This document shows, one piece after another, positions 12,921 to 26,066 of a stretch of DNA of 64,000 bases. The stretch covers positions 13,955,001 through 14,019,000 of the forward strand of contig OX387205.1 of the NCBI GenBank assembly GCA_947561715.1, written 5' to 3'. Source of the stretch: Ascidia mentula (Eukaryota > Chordata > Ascidiacea > Phlebobranchia > Ascidiidae). Position numbers and translations under genes: made by a program. Under the pieces are notes generated by a model. The model saw only the letters and a list, made by a program, of their open reading frames with translations, was not told where the DNA came from and ran no database searches. Positions within the stretch are counted from its first letter, which is position 1, and every line of letters starts with the position of its first letter.

Positions 12921-15069
12921 TTAGCAGTTCGGTGAATATCCGAGCTTATCCATCTCACGTGACAACTGCGCCATTGCACAAGGTGTACAAAAGCTCATCA
13001 TGAAGCAATCGTCGCAAATTGAACCCTGAAACAAGATTTTTAACACGCTTTTACCAACTTTTACAAACCACGTATATACAGAGTCTAATTAAAATTACAA
13101 TTAAATCGTTAAGACCTACAAATAATTTCCATACGATATCAAAATACAAAAATGTAGCCTGGTAGTTTTATGACTTTGCCTATCTAACATTTTTACCCAA
13201 AGTTTCACGTAAATATCGAAAGCGAGTTTATTCTTAAAAGTGGTTTAGAGTGCTCAGTACAACGATAATATACAGTTGACTCCTTAAGTAAATTCCAGAA
13301 CAACACGTAGAAGGCGAGGCGGTTACACCACAAACACTTGAACCGGTTTGAAGCCTTAGGTCTGTTTTTTTGAACCTGCATTGCCTTATCGTTGACACAG
13401 ATATATTTTGGTAAGATTGCGTGGCGACCTATTTCGTTTTTACTTGATTTAAACTTTTTTAAGTTTTATTATTTTGACATATTTTTCACCCACCTTCGTG
13501 GCCCACTAGTTGAGACACAGAGTTTGAATAAATAAGGGTTAACAATGATAACATTTTAACTTCTTACGCGAATGATCAAGTGATATAAGTATTTACGATT
13601 ACAATAAGTATTGTGACGGTTGAGTACGAGAGATTGTATTTACTATTTCGACTTTAAATGGGTTCATGGTTAACAAGCCAAAAGGTACATATAATTGAGC
13701 AGGTGTAAGGATATTTTCTTGAGGGTCATGACATTATTGATGTAAAACCCAGGCTTAACAATAAAAATTCTTTTTGAGAAAAAATACTGCAGTGGATTCT
13801 CCGTTAAGCCTTGGACAAACCGACTGTGCAATTTGTGCGACAAAATTAGCATTTCAGTTTTAAGTTGAACAAGCGCCAAAGAGTTGAATCATTTTCTCAG
13901 TAGCTGAAATGTCATTAGCTGCTGTTCGAGTCGTAAGAAACTTGTTTTAGAAAGGTCAAATTTTGTCACTGGCAACTAGTTCCAAGCAACAACTTTCCGC
14001 TTCCAAACCTGAATGTTGTGGCTTCCGCGGAATCGCGATCTCATGGCCAGATGACCCCCTGGAACACAGCCAGCTCCATAACCAGAACATCCCACACAAC
14101 AATTCTCCCCCATCCTCGAAGAGAGCGCAGCGTAGTAAAAGTTACCACAGATAAAACTGCACAAACCTGCAACAAACCATATCTTGTTTGGAGGTGTTTT
14201 ATAAAACATTTTAAAAAAACATCAAAAAAGATTACCAATTAAGAACATTATTATTTCCTTTTAGTTTCTGTACAGTACTGCGACATGGCGATGTTTAGAA
14301 CTAACCGTTCTCTCAAAATTTGTTTTGTAACCAACCTACAGTATAACGTTCAAGTGGCTTATCCACACAAAAAGCATGGAAACCAAGAAAAAACATCTCT
14401 ACTCGTCGACCCCAAGGGAGGCCAAAGGCCGCAGTTGGTAAACATTGGTCTAATAAACCATCAACTTAACACAAGTTTAAAGTTGAAGTCTATGCTTTGG
14501 GGAATTGGAAACTTCCATATGATGTAGAAAGTGCGTTGGGAGGTCATCACTAACAACTAATTCAAAGATAGTTGGTTGCTATTGCCCACAGCTGTATGGT
14601 GCTACCTTGTATGGTGCTAGCTAAAAGTAAAAGACTGCGGTCGAGAATTGGAATATTTTGCTTTTGGCAAATAGAAACGCATTTTTTATTTAAGCTTACA
14701 AAGTTGCATTTCAGTGGTAAAACACCATGATAGCTGTTTTTCTCTGTTATATAATTAATTAAAATCAGTGATGCAGATGTAGGCGAAATGTATTGATCAA
14801 CCGAAGACCTTAAATCCCAACATTGCAAAAAAATTCCACTTACAGCTCTTGCAATCTTGAAAGCAATCGCACAATCCACTGTTCCACCCACTCATCTGTT
14901 GTTGCGTCACAATGGTGGTTGTGACGGTAGACGTAGGTTGCTGAATAACCACAGTCTGAGGGGCTTGTTGTTGTTGAAGGTTAGGATACGCTGGCTGGGC
15001 TGCTTGGGGCTGATATGCCACAGTAGGATTTGGGTTTTCTTGATAGCCTGGTGGTCCTGATTTTTCCAT
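12921..15069 (-). CDS. PLAC8-family cysteine-rich protein, copy B, 162 aa
   Basis: Tandem paralog of the 10224-11134 gene. Exons 15069-14844, 14166-14009 and 13025-12921 join in phase (162 aa). The N terminus (MEKSGPPGYQE) is slightly shorter than in copy A, and the QQQQAPQTVVIQQ and WNSGLCDCFQDCKSC segments are the same. Exon 2 differs from copy A at only about two positions over 158 nt, and the neighbouring intron bases also match. Exon 3 and the 3' UTR are nearly identical to copy A, while the N-terminal exon has diverged more. A 5' UTR exon probably ends at 15492, where a GTAAGT donor is seen. Introns are longer than in copy A (677 and 983 nt against 268 and 145 nt). Confidence 0.85.
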
Positions 15070-18000
15070 CTGTAAACAGTTTACGTGATTAAGTGGCAAC
15101 ACGTCAGGTTTTGTGACATGGAAGGTTGAACTAATTATATTCTTTTTCTCTCAACACGTTAATAATGAATTGCCGCGCGACCCGCAGTCAAGATTGTGTA
15201 CAACTCGGTAGCGACCTTTGTGTAAACTATTACTAATTGCCGAGGGCGGTTTGAAACCGGTTTGCTAAAGTTATAAACACAAAATCCTATCTTTCCTGTG
15301 TAAGGTACGTTATGATACTATGTCATAACCAGGAAGGACCTAATTGCATCTAAGGCTACATAACATAGCCAAGAAATGGTACCTAACGCATGAACGCTAA
15401 TATTCACCTAACATCTTTTTTACAGTAAGCTGCAAGCAGAGCCAAAAAGACAATATTGGCGTACACACAAAAAATAATTTTAAACACTTACCTTTGAATT
15501 TTTGTTGTCCAATGGTTTGCACTACACACTAAACTTATCAACACCTGCAAAATCCAAAGAAATTAACATTTTATCAAAGGTAAACCTTACTGTGGCAGCA
15601 GTTTGAAACGTACAGTATTAAGTAATTCGGATGCCATACTGACAAATATGTGGGCCTCCTTCCATTGAAAAAAAAAGATTTTCGGATTTAAGTGGGCGAC
15701 TGTCGACTGTTTGAATAAGGTGAGTAACAGCTTCCTAAATCCAAACGCCACAGGTTTCAATACAGTCTACAAAGGTCTCGCGCGTCATTACAGAAAAACA
15801 ACTTATTTTTGCAGCAAATTTTTACCGTTGCATAATTCCCCTTCAGGCCTATCTTTACGCGTTGGCTGCGACATGCGCAACGTCTTAAAACGTATGAAGT
15901 TTGCATCTTGACAGGTATATATGTAACAACACCTTGGAAACTTCCCCATATACGTGGAACCATTCGTCCTAACGTCCTTCTCAAATGCGTCAATTGAGGA
16001 CAGTTTCACGATATCATGACTAAATGTACCGAGTTTGGAAGGTGGAAACATTTTCATGCATTTTACATTTAAACCAGCATTGATATAACGTTTATAAGCG
16101 CCACAAGCAACAAAGCATGCCATTTGTTTCTGCAGCTTAAGTAGAACAAATCATTGGCTGTTTCACAAACGAGTAATTCGCGAGCCACAGGCATTCCCCT
16201 TCGGGAGTGATGGAAGCTGTCAAATACCTCACATGCGTGATATCTACGCCACCATGTCACAGGTCTTCACTGAAGATAAGATCCACGTCACGTTTTCCAT
16301 CGCAAAAACATCAACTAATTAAAAAGCGTCTTAAACCACGTCGAGTGGTTTGTGCATCAACAAAGAGGTTTTCCAATTAGAGTACCTCTGTATTGTTAAG
16401 CATTCAAGTGAGCGTTTGTAAGCAAACTTCTGAAACCACAGACCCGAGAACAATAGGGTATTGAAAACGTCCAGGTGTGCCAATCGCCGTCTACCATTTA
16501 AGTTATCAAACAACTCCCAACTAGCTTGCATGACAAACCCAACCTATTTTTCCAACCCTAACAACTTTAAACATGCCCAAACACTTCGAACGACTTAGCT
16601 GCTTCATAGAAATATAAAGGCGAAACCAAAGGCGATAAATATGAAAATGACGGACTTTAAATTTGTCTAACTTTTATCTTAAATGCAACCAACAACACCC
16701 ATTTACTCACAACTCAAACTCTCTTTACACTACAAGCAAGACTTGTCTGCCTGACCAGCAAAACAAACTACGCATACAGGAAAACTCCATATCAAAAACG
16801 TGCTTCTTTTGCAGTCAGTCGAAGCTGCATGTTTTGTTTTAAATTAAATCTGGATCACAAAATGCAGTTTTTCGAAAACCTGGCACGCCCAGTGCCCCAC
16901 GCATTCTTGCGCAAGCCTTCCTGCCTGCCAGCTTGTTCGTCTGCTCAGCCAAAAGAGCCGAGGAATTTAAGGTTGCCATTACATCCCTCGGGCTAAAACG
17001 TGGCCTGAGCGATCTAGTGGCTTGACTCGTTCTCTCGCCCGAGTATTACGCGTCTGCGTCTCATTGAATTCGCAATGATTTCTGCTCCAATTTCGTCAAG
17101 TGTGGGCATATCGATATATACCCTCTTGCTTTTAATATATATTTTTATTTACAGACCACTTTATTCTGCTGTTGCTTCTTTCTTTACATTTTAATTCAGC
17201 AGTCGTACACGTTTTTCAGATGGTATATTATATCATATTACATTAGCCAATTTTTTAATGCAAGAAACATTTCCCTCCGTTACGTACAGGTGGGCATCAA
17301 TAAGCTTTTACATAGCATGAATTATTCACAGCGTTGTGTGCGCCCCCGTACATTATACATCAAGGCGGATTAGAGCGTTCTCGCGTTGACCAAAACTCTT
17401 CTTTCCTTGTGGGGAAAATTTATTCGAGACGAGCGCGCGTTACTTCCATTTCCATCCGGCTGTTTTTTCTTCTCTCATGTCACGAGGGGACAATATCTAA
17501 CGTTCCAAGAAAAACGCCCAAAGTTAAGCCAACTGCAGCACTCTCCCCCCTGCTAAACATACGCGTTGCTTCCATCAGATTAAACAGCAAGCCGTCTAAC
17601 GTCACTAAACTGTTCTTTGTTGGTAAATTATTAATATTGATTTGTAAAGACTGATTTATAAATTTCTTTTCAAACACAAGAGTGTTCTTTGCTTCAACTT
17701 ATATATATATGAAGTTTATTTTCAACTTGTAGAAGTTTTTTAGGAAACCAAGCAAGTGAACTTCGCACAAAAAAGGGAATGTGTTTGCTGGCAAGTGAGT
17801 AAATGCCCTCCCGTCAACAATATTCAAACCTTGCTGGATTTTTTGACAGTAAAATTTTTGAATAAATGTCCAAAAAGTGACATTTAGTTAATCGCTGCTT
17901 GCTGAATTTTCACGATTTTACAATCAATCTTTTGCGCCGCAAGATACGCTGTTGGTCTGGAAATTTGAATACGAGCATCTTCGAACACAGAATACGCATC

Positions 18001-19765
18001 AGTGGCCGGAAAAACAACTGTGACGTCACGCAACCTGACTGTACGACTAGTAAATAACTTCTATATAACAAGTTATAGAAGAGCAAACCTAACCCCCTTG
18101 TCTCTGACGTTGAAAGGCTCTTACGGCAAAACAAAATTCGCTGGTTAAGTTTCGGTCGGTACGTTTTGTTTAAGTTTCGGTTACCAATTATTCATTGTTT
18201 AAATTCCATTCGCTGTGCAACTGAGCTGCTTCAGTATATTGCTTGGCTTTTACTTACAAAATACTGTGTTACACATTAAAATCGTCTTGAAAATATCGCG
18301 GTTACAAAATTATTTAAAACTCATTAATTGAAAAGTTGGAGAGGATTCAAAGGCGGGAACCGTTAAAGGCCGACGAGATTAGATAAGGGCAGTGATGGCA
18401 ACATACCCTTGTTGTCCAGCGTCTGGTGAGTGTCCCATGAGAGCCTCTCTGCACATCGTTATCGTAATTTATTTGAAACAACACTAGGACGGTCCTTGGC
18501 TATATTAACCGTACATAGCCGCTCGTAACGACTTTGAATATTTATTAGGTTTGTGTTCAGTTTCAGTAACCGAGGACCACTCAACACAATTTTTTTGTTT
18601 GAAACATGTTTTCGTAATGTTTGAATATCGACATTTTACACCGATAAATATAATTACTTTCTTTTTCTAGCGTGAAACCGATCATCTGGCATTAAAATGA
18701 GTGTGATTCGAGGAAAAGCATGTGAATGGGCGGCGACTGAACCGTTCCCAGTTCACGCAATGAAGCAACAGCAAACCACCAGCAAACCAACAATTGAACT
18801 TCCAACCCAATATTATGCAGACCGCAGAAAAGCCTTCATGTCCTACAGGCTATATTTGTCACTGTCGCTAAGACTCTTAGGCTCTGATCTGATGCATCTG
18901 TCGTACGACTGGCATGCAAATGTTGAGGCTCATACTGAACTCAGCGTAATTCTTTTGTATGACGTCATGGCGGGGTGATTTTTTAGAAGAAAAACGCACA
19001 AACATTTAAAAATATGTAGGATACAAGCTCGTAAAAGTGGACTGAGCAAAGTGTAACGTTTTGGCCACAGCAAAAGCTTAGAATATACTAACTTTTCTGG
19101 CCTGGGTTTTGCATCGTTTTAAGGTTTAAATTTTCAACTACAAAAACCACAAAGACGACGACTTCGCTTCAACACTCTAATTTCAATACAGATGCAATTT
19201 CTCTCTATTTTCTACTTGCGACCCCAGAGGCTTAACCTATGCGACCTGCGTCCCTTGACGACCGAACTAAAATCAACCCCGCAACACAACTTGAGGAGAG
19301 GGAATGTTTATGCAGGGAAGGTGAATTATTTATATCTCGCAAAGCCTACAGGAAACGCTGGGTTGAATTACATCATCCACAAATGTTACGTCTCGCTCTT
19401 CGTTCGTGTTTTGGGAGCTACAATAACAGTTCCAATGAACTTGTTTCGTTTCGTTGTAACCGTTTCGCGGGCTTGTTGATACAAACTGATGGTCCAATAG
19501 TAATTCTTTTTTATATTCATTATAACATAGCAATTTACTAAACTGTGAAACTTGGAATGTCTTATGAAAAATAACCATTTCTACGTAGAACCCTTGACTA
19601 ATTGCTGTCACACAAACATCAGAAACTAAACTTTGCAGAAACTTAGCTTATCACCACGTTCGAATTTCCTGTTTTAAACACAAAAGTCATTCGAGCCCAC
19701 TTCAATAAACACAGAGTTCAAGAAAACGCCTGTAATTCCAAATCATAACAGTGACAAAACAGGAA
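15070..19765. other. Intergenic, 4.7 kb, little recognised
   Basis: Besides the 5' UTR exon of PLAC8 gene B (ending at 15492), no conserved gene was recognised. A short TA repeat is at about 17700. Several open frames of 60-110 codons on both strands look like chance frames. A donor near 18425 and an acceptor near 18670 may belong to a small transcript (see 18697-18978). Confidence 0.4.
18697..18978 (+). CDS. Hypothetical 93-aa open frame after a splice acceptor
   Basis: ATG-started frame of 93 codons, beginning 26 nt after a good pyrimidine-rich acceptor (TTTCTTTTTCTAG). A possible donor, CTG/GTGAGT, lies about 240 nt upstream. That would give a 5' UTR exon and one coding exon, or a trans-splice acceptor, which ascidians use. 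The product (starts MSVIRGKACEWAATEP) has no domain that I recognise. It may be a chance frame. Confidence 0.2.
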   Translation: MSVIRGKACEWAATEPFPVHAMKQQQTTSKPTIELPTQYYADRRKAFMSYRLYLSLSLRLLGSDLMHLSYDWHANVEAHTELSVILLYDVMAG

Positions 19766-22700
19766 TCACGGCTCTGAAAAGATTGTCTGGAACGAATCAA
19801 ACGCAGGTTTGCGCAGGAGCATCTGGGAGGAATCTGTGCCCAGTAATTCAGCCATGCCTCCCTCCGAACCCGAGTCGGGGGCGAAACTAAAGTAATTCCC
19901 TTGCGCAGAGGGGAGTCTCTCTTGTATTTGTTGCGGAATGCAGTCTGACGCATCGGAAAAGTCGAAATCGACCATCTGGAGTGCTCCTTGTTGCACACTT
20001 GAGTTCCGCCTCGTCACTTCCAACGTAAATTCGTCACGCTTCAGCGGAGCGTGGTTGTTTGCGGTGAAAGTGGAAAACAGGTTGGCTGTGGGAAAGTTGG
20101 TGAAGGTTGCTGGCATTTCGTCCTAAAAAAGAGGACAGTGACTTTACCATCGGTTTTAACGCGCGAGTTGGTCAGGTCCGTCGCCCTGGGACCACATGCT
20201 ATAAATCTGACAGGAATATTTTTGCAAACAAATAATTTCAACTCGACACAGAATTACGATTAATCGCTGTAATTCATTGTGTGACGTCAAAGGCAGATAT
20301 GACGTCAGCTATCGAAACAAACACATTTTAAACTAAAATAGCTCAAGTTTTTTTTAACAAAACGCAAATCAACAATTAGCATTCTGTGCAGAGGTGTAGT
20401 AATGTGGAATATACATAACACCTGGCAATATTCCACACCGACAGAAACTATAGCCACAAAGCGTTTCGAACGTAGTAACGTGGCAAATGAACTTCAGGCA
20501 TTGGGTTTCATACCTTGGAAAGTACGGGGCGTACAATCGCATCGCCGCTCGCACATTGAGTGTTGGTATTGAACTGATCGGGTTGAGAGTACTTTGCATT
20601 CACGCATGGCGAACTGATGTGTTGATATTGTGGCTGCGTCGGTAGCCTGTTGAGAATGTGGTGTTGGTATTGTTCGCTCGTCAGGTCTGGAAATGAAATT
20701 TATTTGTGGTTGGGTCAAGGAAAAACGAGCTGATACTTCCTGGAACGTTAAAAAACATCTTGTTTTAAACACGTCAATTTATATTTCGATATGTTGGTTT
20801 CGCTCTTATTGTGACAATGCCCAATCGAGGGCAAGACTCTGCCGAAAACTATGCAACATGTTTGCGAGACAGGGCCAACGGAAAAGTTAATTCCAAACAT
20901 ATTGCGAATGGCAACGGCTTTTCTGGTCCTTTTGTACTTTGACGTTTCACATTTCGTGCGACCTTTTAACAGGTAGAGCCTCTATTCTACTACTGTGGTT
21001 CTTAACCTTTTTCATTGTCGCCACTACTTGAATTCGCGGCACACCCCTTCCGATATACAATAGATGTTGTGTTGTAATATTATAGCCAACTCCGGTGATT
21101 CACTATCTAAGAACCTCCAAACAACGGATCTTAAAAACCCTCAAAGGGTGCGAGAACAATTTGTCAAGAGCCCTTGGTTTACATTACATGCCTATAGAAG
21201 AATGGAAAACACTCTTGGCCAAGGAATCGATTCAGTCCAGTTAAACAATTTTTTTTCTGTCAGTGAACTGTTCTTTTTCCCTTCACTTCATAAACTTTAT
21301 AAAGTTACAATTTTTCCCGTCACATAATTGCTCTTTTCCGCTTTAACTTTGTAAAATTACAATATTATTTGTTTGAAGTTAAGTGTGGGGAATACCTATG
21401 GTGGTAGGGACAGGTTTATGAGAGGGGTCGCCAGGCACGGTCCATACACGTTTCGGTTTTTCCACAGCTGGTTTCGGTTTCCATTGCTTGTTGCTATCCC
21501 GAAAGCCTACGAAAATGCATCAACTGTTTAATGAAGAAAAATATTTTGGGAAACACTTATTGTGGTAAACGCACCTTTCGCAAACGGATTTCTGTCAATT
21601 TTTAGTTTTGTGATCTGCTGATTCTGGTAAGCGGTGACAGTGGTGAAAGCACATTCGGGAAACACAACTGTAGTTACGTCATCAGTCGTGACGTCATGAT
21701 GAATGGGTAACGGTAGCAAACCCTGAAGCTCGGTTTTGCTTTCGGTTTGGCACTCGATGAGGTGAATTCGTGGTTGGTATTTGTGCATGGAATGCAGGAT
21801 GATCTGCAGAAACATGGAATATTGCGATACATGATCATAAATCGACGACCCGGCGAACATCGGGTTGTGACGTTTCAAAGCATTCTATGGCAACTAAACA
21901 ACGAGATTTTATGCTCGAAAACATTTTAATGCTTACTTATGTCAAACATTATTTAAAACTAAAAAAGGTTGTACAATTGTACATGAGGGTAGTTTTTAGT
22001 CTCGAAATTCCGACAAACGAAATAATCGCAAAAAGACACACCAGATTTGTGTGTGAAATTTTCATGAAAAGAAAATGCATATTTTTGTGAAAAAACACGT
22101 GAAAATACTCACGTGACCCTTTCTGTTCATTTCGTAGTTGGTCAACTTTAACTTGTCGAAACATATCGATTGTCTCATCCAGAATTCGCCTCGTGATGGC
22201 GAATCGGGATGAAAATAGGTACGTGGTGTTGTGGGCGCTTCGGTTGTGCCGGCGGCCATCCATTGAGAACTGTGGTAGACATATCTGGAAATCAAACGAA
22301 AAACAACTTTTGTGATTACTTTTCACGAATTTTGAACAGAAAAAAGAGTAGCACTTCACGTGTTGAAGTTAAACCGCTAAGTGGGGCAGGTACGACTCTC
22401 TGTTGCCCTCTAACCAAGACAATGGTCGGTTGCATATTTGTTGTGAAAGATATGAAGAAGAAAAATTGAATTTCAGGCCTAATACAAACTGTTATCGGTA
22501 ACAGTTCCAGACGAACGTTTGAAATGTTTCGAGTAAGATTTCCAGACATGAAAATTTGAAACATGACGATTCCAAAACTTTTAATTACCTGTATCTGTTG
22601 TTGTCCACAGGTTGGATGTCTATGGCAAGCGCGTAATTCTTCTTCGGGTCCAAATCGCGAATTGTCAGTTTCACGGAAGGAAACATGCGCCTAAAATCAC

Positions 22701-24851
22701 GCAGAATGTCTTGTGAGTTTGTGTAACAAAGTTGCATTAGGAACATAACTCACGGCTTTTACATTCCTTCATCGTCATTAATAAGGGCCTATCGTACATT
22801 GGCTGATAAAATAAATGAAGAAAACTTTTGTATTGTGCGAAGACCAAACTAATCTTTCTCGAGCAATAAGTCACCGCGCAGCATTTGAATGGAAAAGGTG
22901 TGAAGAAGTCAGGTAATAATTATTTTCGAATACCAAACAAAAAAGTGTAGTTATTAATTAAGCAAACGAGGGTCTCTTTTCACTAAAAGATATTAAAAAA
23001 ATTGAGAAACACTGAAAACTGTGGACACAATCAATCACACAGAAGAGAAATATTAACCTTCCGGCTTTGGTAATTATCATTTCAGTTCCCAGTTCGAAAA
23101 ATTTCATCCATAACTCGCGGTTGCTCAGTTCGATGCTCGGTCGAAGCGGAATTGATGGAAAGTTGGTCGGTAAAGCTGCGAAAATGATAGTGTTTTAAAC
23201 AAGGAATCCGTGATCATATGCGGTGTGTGTCCAAGGTGGTTCTAAAACTACGCAGTACAACTTTTATGAAACTTTTTATTCTACTGATTATAATGTATAA
23301 GCAGGGTTAACATACCGAGCTACTTTCTAAGATTTGTGCAAATTTGAACAAGAAATATATAAGAAAATAATAACGTGCTTATTTTGGACCAGCGTGCTTA
23401 GTATTTCGCAGTTTGCGCCTTCATTTCTTAGTCACTGTCGATAGTAACCCTGCATATAAGTAGGCTTACGATATAATCAAATCATTTAACGATACGAACC
23501 GGAAACATCTGGCGTAGACAGTTGAGCATCGTTTGGGTTTAAAGTCGCTTCGACCGTTGAAACACCTTGTTCCTGATAAGGGCGAACGTTCTGGACTGCA
23601 GAGCTCGTCAGCGCCGCAAGTGGCGAGCTCCAATTTGTACTTTGCTGCGTGACAGCTTGCTCAAAGACGTTTGTACAAGGAGCATTATACGTGGATGATA
23701 TACTGTTTTGTGGAGCTGAAAAGTTTTGACCGAAAGCGTAAGGCTGTTCCGAGGTCATTTGAGGGCAGTTTTGAAGCGGTAGAGCGTGACTGCGGGGTAA
23801 CATGGTGTCACTTGTAAGGTATTCCGCCGAAAATGGTTCTTGGAAGAAAGTGTTTCCATTCGTTCCGTCGTTTTGATAAAGGCCGCCATCTTGGATAAAA
23901 CTGTTTTCGGCTTCGGTCGGGGTGTTTCGTAAAGAATCAGACGTGTTGCTGGCGTCATCAAGTGACGTAACAGACTCGGTGAGGTCAATTATTTCGTTGT
24001 TGGTTGTTTGTTCTGTGAAAGAGGGAAAGCGTTTGAGATTAACCAACGCAATGTATTCGCCGGGTCATACCTTGCTGCGCTGGTCTGGAGGTCGAAAATA
24101 TGTCATGTTGTTGGCTGCGAATACAACATAGTCGTGAAATAACAATATTGGCACGAATACTGAGTTAATTTTGTTGTTTTACAAAAATAAGCTGAAACCC
24201 GTAACAGAAATAACCGTGGTACGTTTCAAAATACTAAGCCGAAACTTTATTGTAATGGACAAGGATTGTTTATTGCAACAAACATTTTGCAGAAGTTTCT
24301 AGTTTAAAAATAATAACGACTAACCATGCGTTGGGCCAGTCTGTAACGGGTCTCTGATTTTGAAAATTTTGAAGCTCTGAAATTTCTCCAAACATCGGCC
24401 TCCAAATGTGCGGAGTAGCGTTTTCTGCCCCACCACCAGAATGTTGAAACCCATGATCCACCACCGACTCTGTGGGGTAAACCAGGTCCCTGGTTAATTC
24501 GTTCAACAAGTGGGGCGTCGTCTGCTGTATCATACGGTGCCCGTCCAAGTCGTTCAGCGGGGCCGGCTGCTGGTGGTACCCCCCATCAAAGGTACAAAAG
24601 TCCCTGTCCAGTGACGTCACGTTGCCTAGAGACGACAGAAAACTCTCTGCTCCCAGTTCGCCACCTAACGGAAATGGTTCCTCCTTTTCGTTCACTGGCG
24701 AGGAGTTATGAAGCGAGACTGGGCTGTTTGAAAGGTTTTCGATGTCCAACGTGTCTCCCGTTCCACTGGATGGCGTTGCCGAGTCGCTATGTGCTTGCGA
24801 AAGTGTGATGTCACGAGTTGTTACGTCATCGCAGGTGTCTAACTGCGACAT
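19766..24851 (-). CDS. T-box transcription factor, Tbx6/VegT-like, ten exons, 781 aa
   Basis: Nuclear DNA-binding regulator. Exons in coding order: 24851-24325, 24114-24071, 24012-23500, 23175-23058, 22690-22589, 22284-22113, 21803-21575, 21506-21396, 20686-20514, 20122-19766; every phase fits, including a 44-nt exon 2. The T-box spans about residues 372-575. It starts near [20 protein letters not shown], passes through [25 protein letters not shown] and [16 protein letters not shown], and ends with [21 protein letters not shown] and FAKGFRDSN. The [13 protein letters not shown] form points to the Tbx6/Tbx16/VegT branch. About 360 residues, acidic and Ser/Thr/Gln-rich, precede the box, and about 200 follow it. 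The start ATG at 24851 directly follows an acceptor; possible upstream exons are listed at 25834-26066. Ascidians have several Tbx6-related genes and a VegT-related gene, and the exact paralog cannot be told here. Confidence 0.9.
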
Positions 24852-25833
24852 CTGCGGTTTACACACGACAGCAAATTAGCAGGGCAGACTTTGTTAATAG
24901 AATTGATGGTAAAATAATTGCCGAATGTAATAAACACAAGAGAGTTCGGTAATAATTATTTTGATTGAAAACACATGATAAGGATCAAGTTAAGCCATTG
25001 GTATACTTAAGTTACTAGCCCTTTGTACGCCTGATTTTTACGCATAACAAATGAATTTCTCATTATAGGGAAACGAAATATACGATTGTTCGTCAATTAT
25101 AACGCTTTCGGAATAAAATATGTCAAATGTTTAAAGTTTAAACAATCGTTAACTGTTTACAATGTAACTAATGGTGGTTCTTTGACCTTGACCACCTATC
25201 TAAAATTTTTGATATCTGATTCGCTCAGCAAAGTTTCGTTTTGCTCGCTGAAATGTCAAATTTGTTTGAAATCTTGTCTGTTAGTTTGCGAATATCTCTT
25301 GACTTACCTCTGCACTTGTTGTTCGAACTTTTCACACGTCAACTCACTTTTCAACAAGTTTTTCTATCCAGAAATTCACAAATCACGGGATAAAGTCTTT
25401 CCCGACAACTTCTCCTATCGTCAAATCGCCACCCGTCTTACCACTGACCGCATAGGTGCAAACGTTCTGTCATCAACAATCGCGCGATTGTTACGTCACA
25501 CTATACGCCCTTTCTCGCGCGTTCTACATTTGATAGAAGGTTGGGAACGCAGTTGTTGCTGCCTTTCACTTATTTCAGCTAATTTGCAAGAACAATATGC
25601 AAATTAAAACCACGCGCTATTTTGTAAATCTACTGTCTCATTGCCACAATTTCGACGTGCATTTTCTAAATGCAGTTAAAATAGGGCAAGATAATAAAAT
25701 GGCCTAGTCCACTGGATTCTTGCAGATGTGAAACTGTACTAAAACCTACTTCATATACCATAAGTAATTAGGAAAACTATGTAGACTTGATATTCATTGA
25801 GATAGAAGAAATTAAAGACATTTTGACATTTAC

Positions 25834-26066
25834 CTGCGATTGTGGTGAACCCTTGGTCGCTACACAAGTGTGAAGGTCACCTTGTAAGTTGTGTGCTTGC
25901 TCATCAATTTTATTTGACCATCATATACAGGCACTAACAGTGAGCTTGTGTAGAATTTAGGACATAAACCCGGAATACCAAAGATCAAACCTTACCGGAT
26001 GCGTGATATTCCGTAACACGGTGAAATGCTGGTGGTAAATTTGATCTGATATTGGCTTTGGTGCTG
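25834..26066 (-). other. Two probable upstream exons of the T-box gene
   Basis: Segments 26066-25996 and 25880-25834 each have a clean acceptor (TTTCAG; TTACAAG) and donor (GTAAGG; GTAAAT) on the minus strand. Their shared open frame runs in phase into the ATG at 24851. No ATG was seen within them in that frame, so they are probably 5' UTR, unless a start lies further upstream. The 25 nt before 24851 look like an acceptor (AACCGCAG). Confidence 0.5.

Noticed and set aside
19192..19541. Two overlapping 95-100 codon frames after a possible acceptor
   Set aside because: Two different frames are open over the same bases with no family likeness. They are probably chance frames or 3' UTR of the T-box gene read backwards.
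25086..25607. 173-codon plus-strand frame inside the T-box 5' region
   Set aside because: No true ATG at its start, low-complexity composition, no domain, and it is antisense to a T-box intron.
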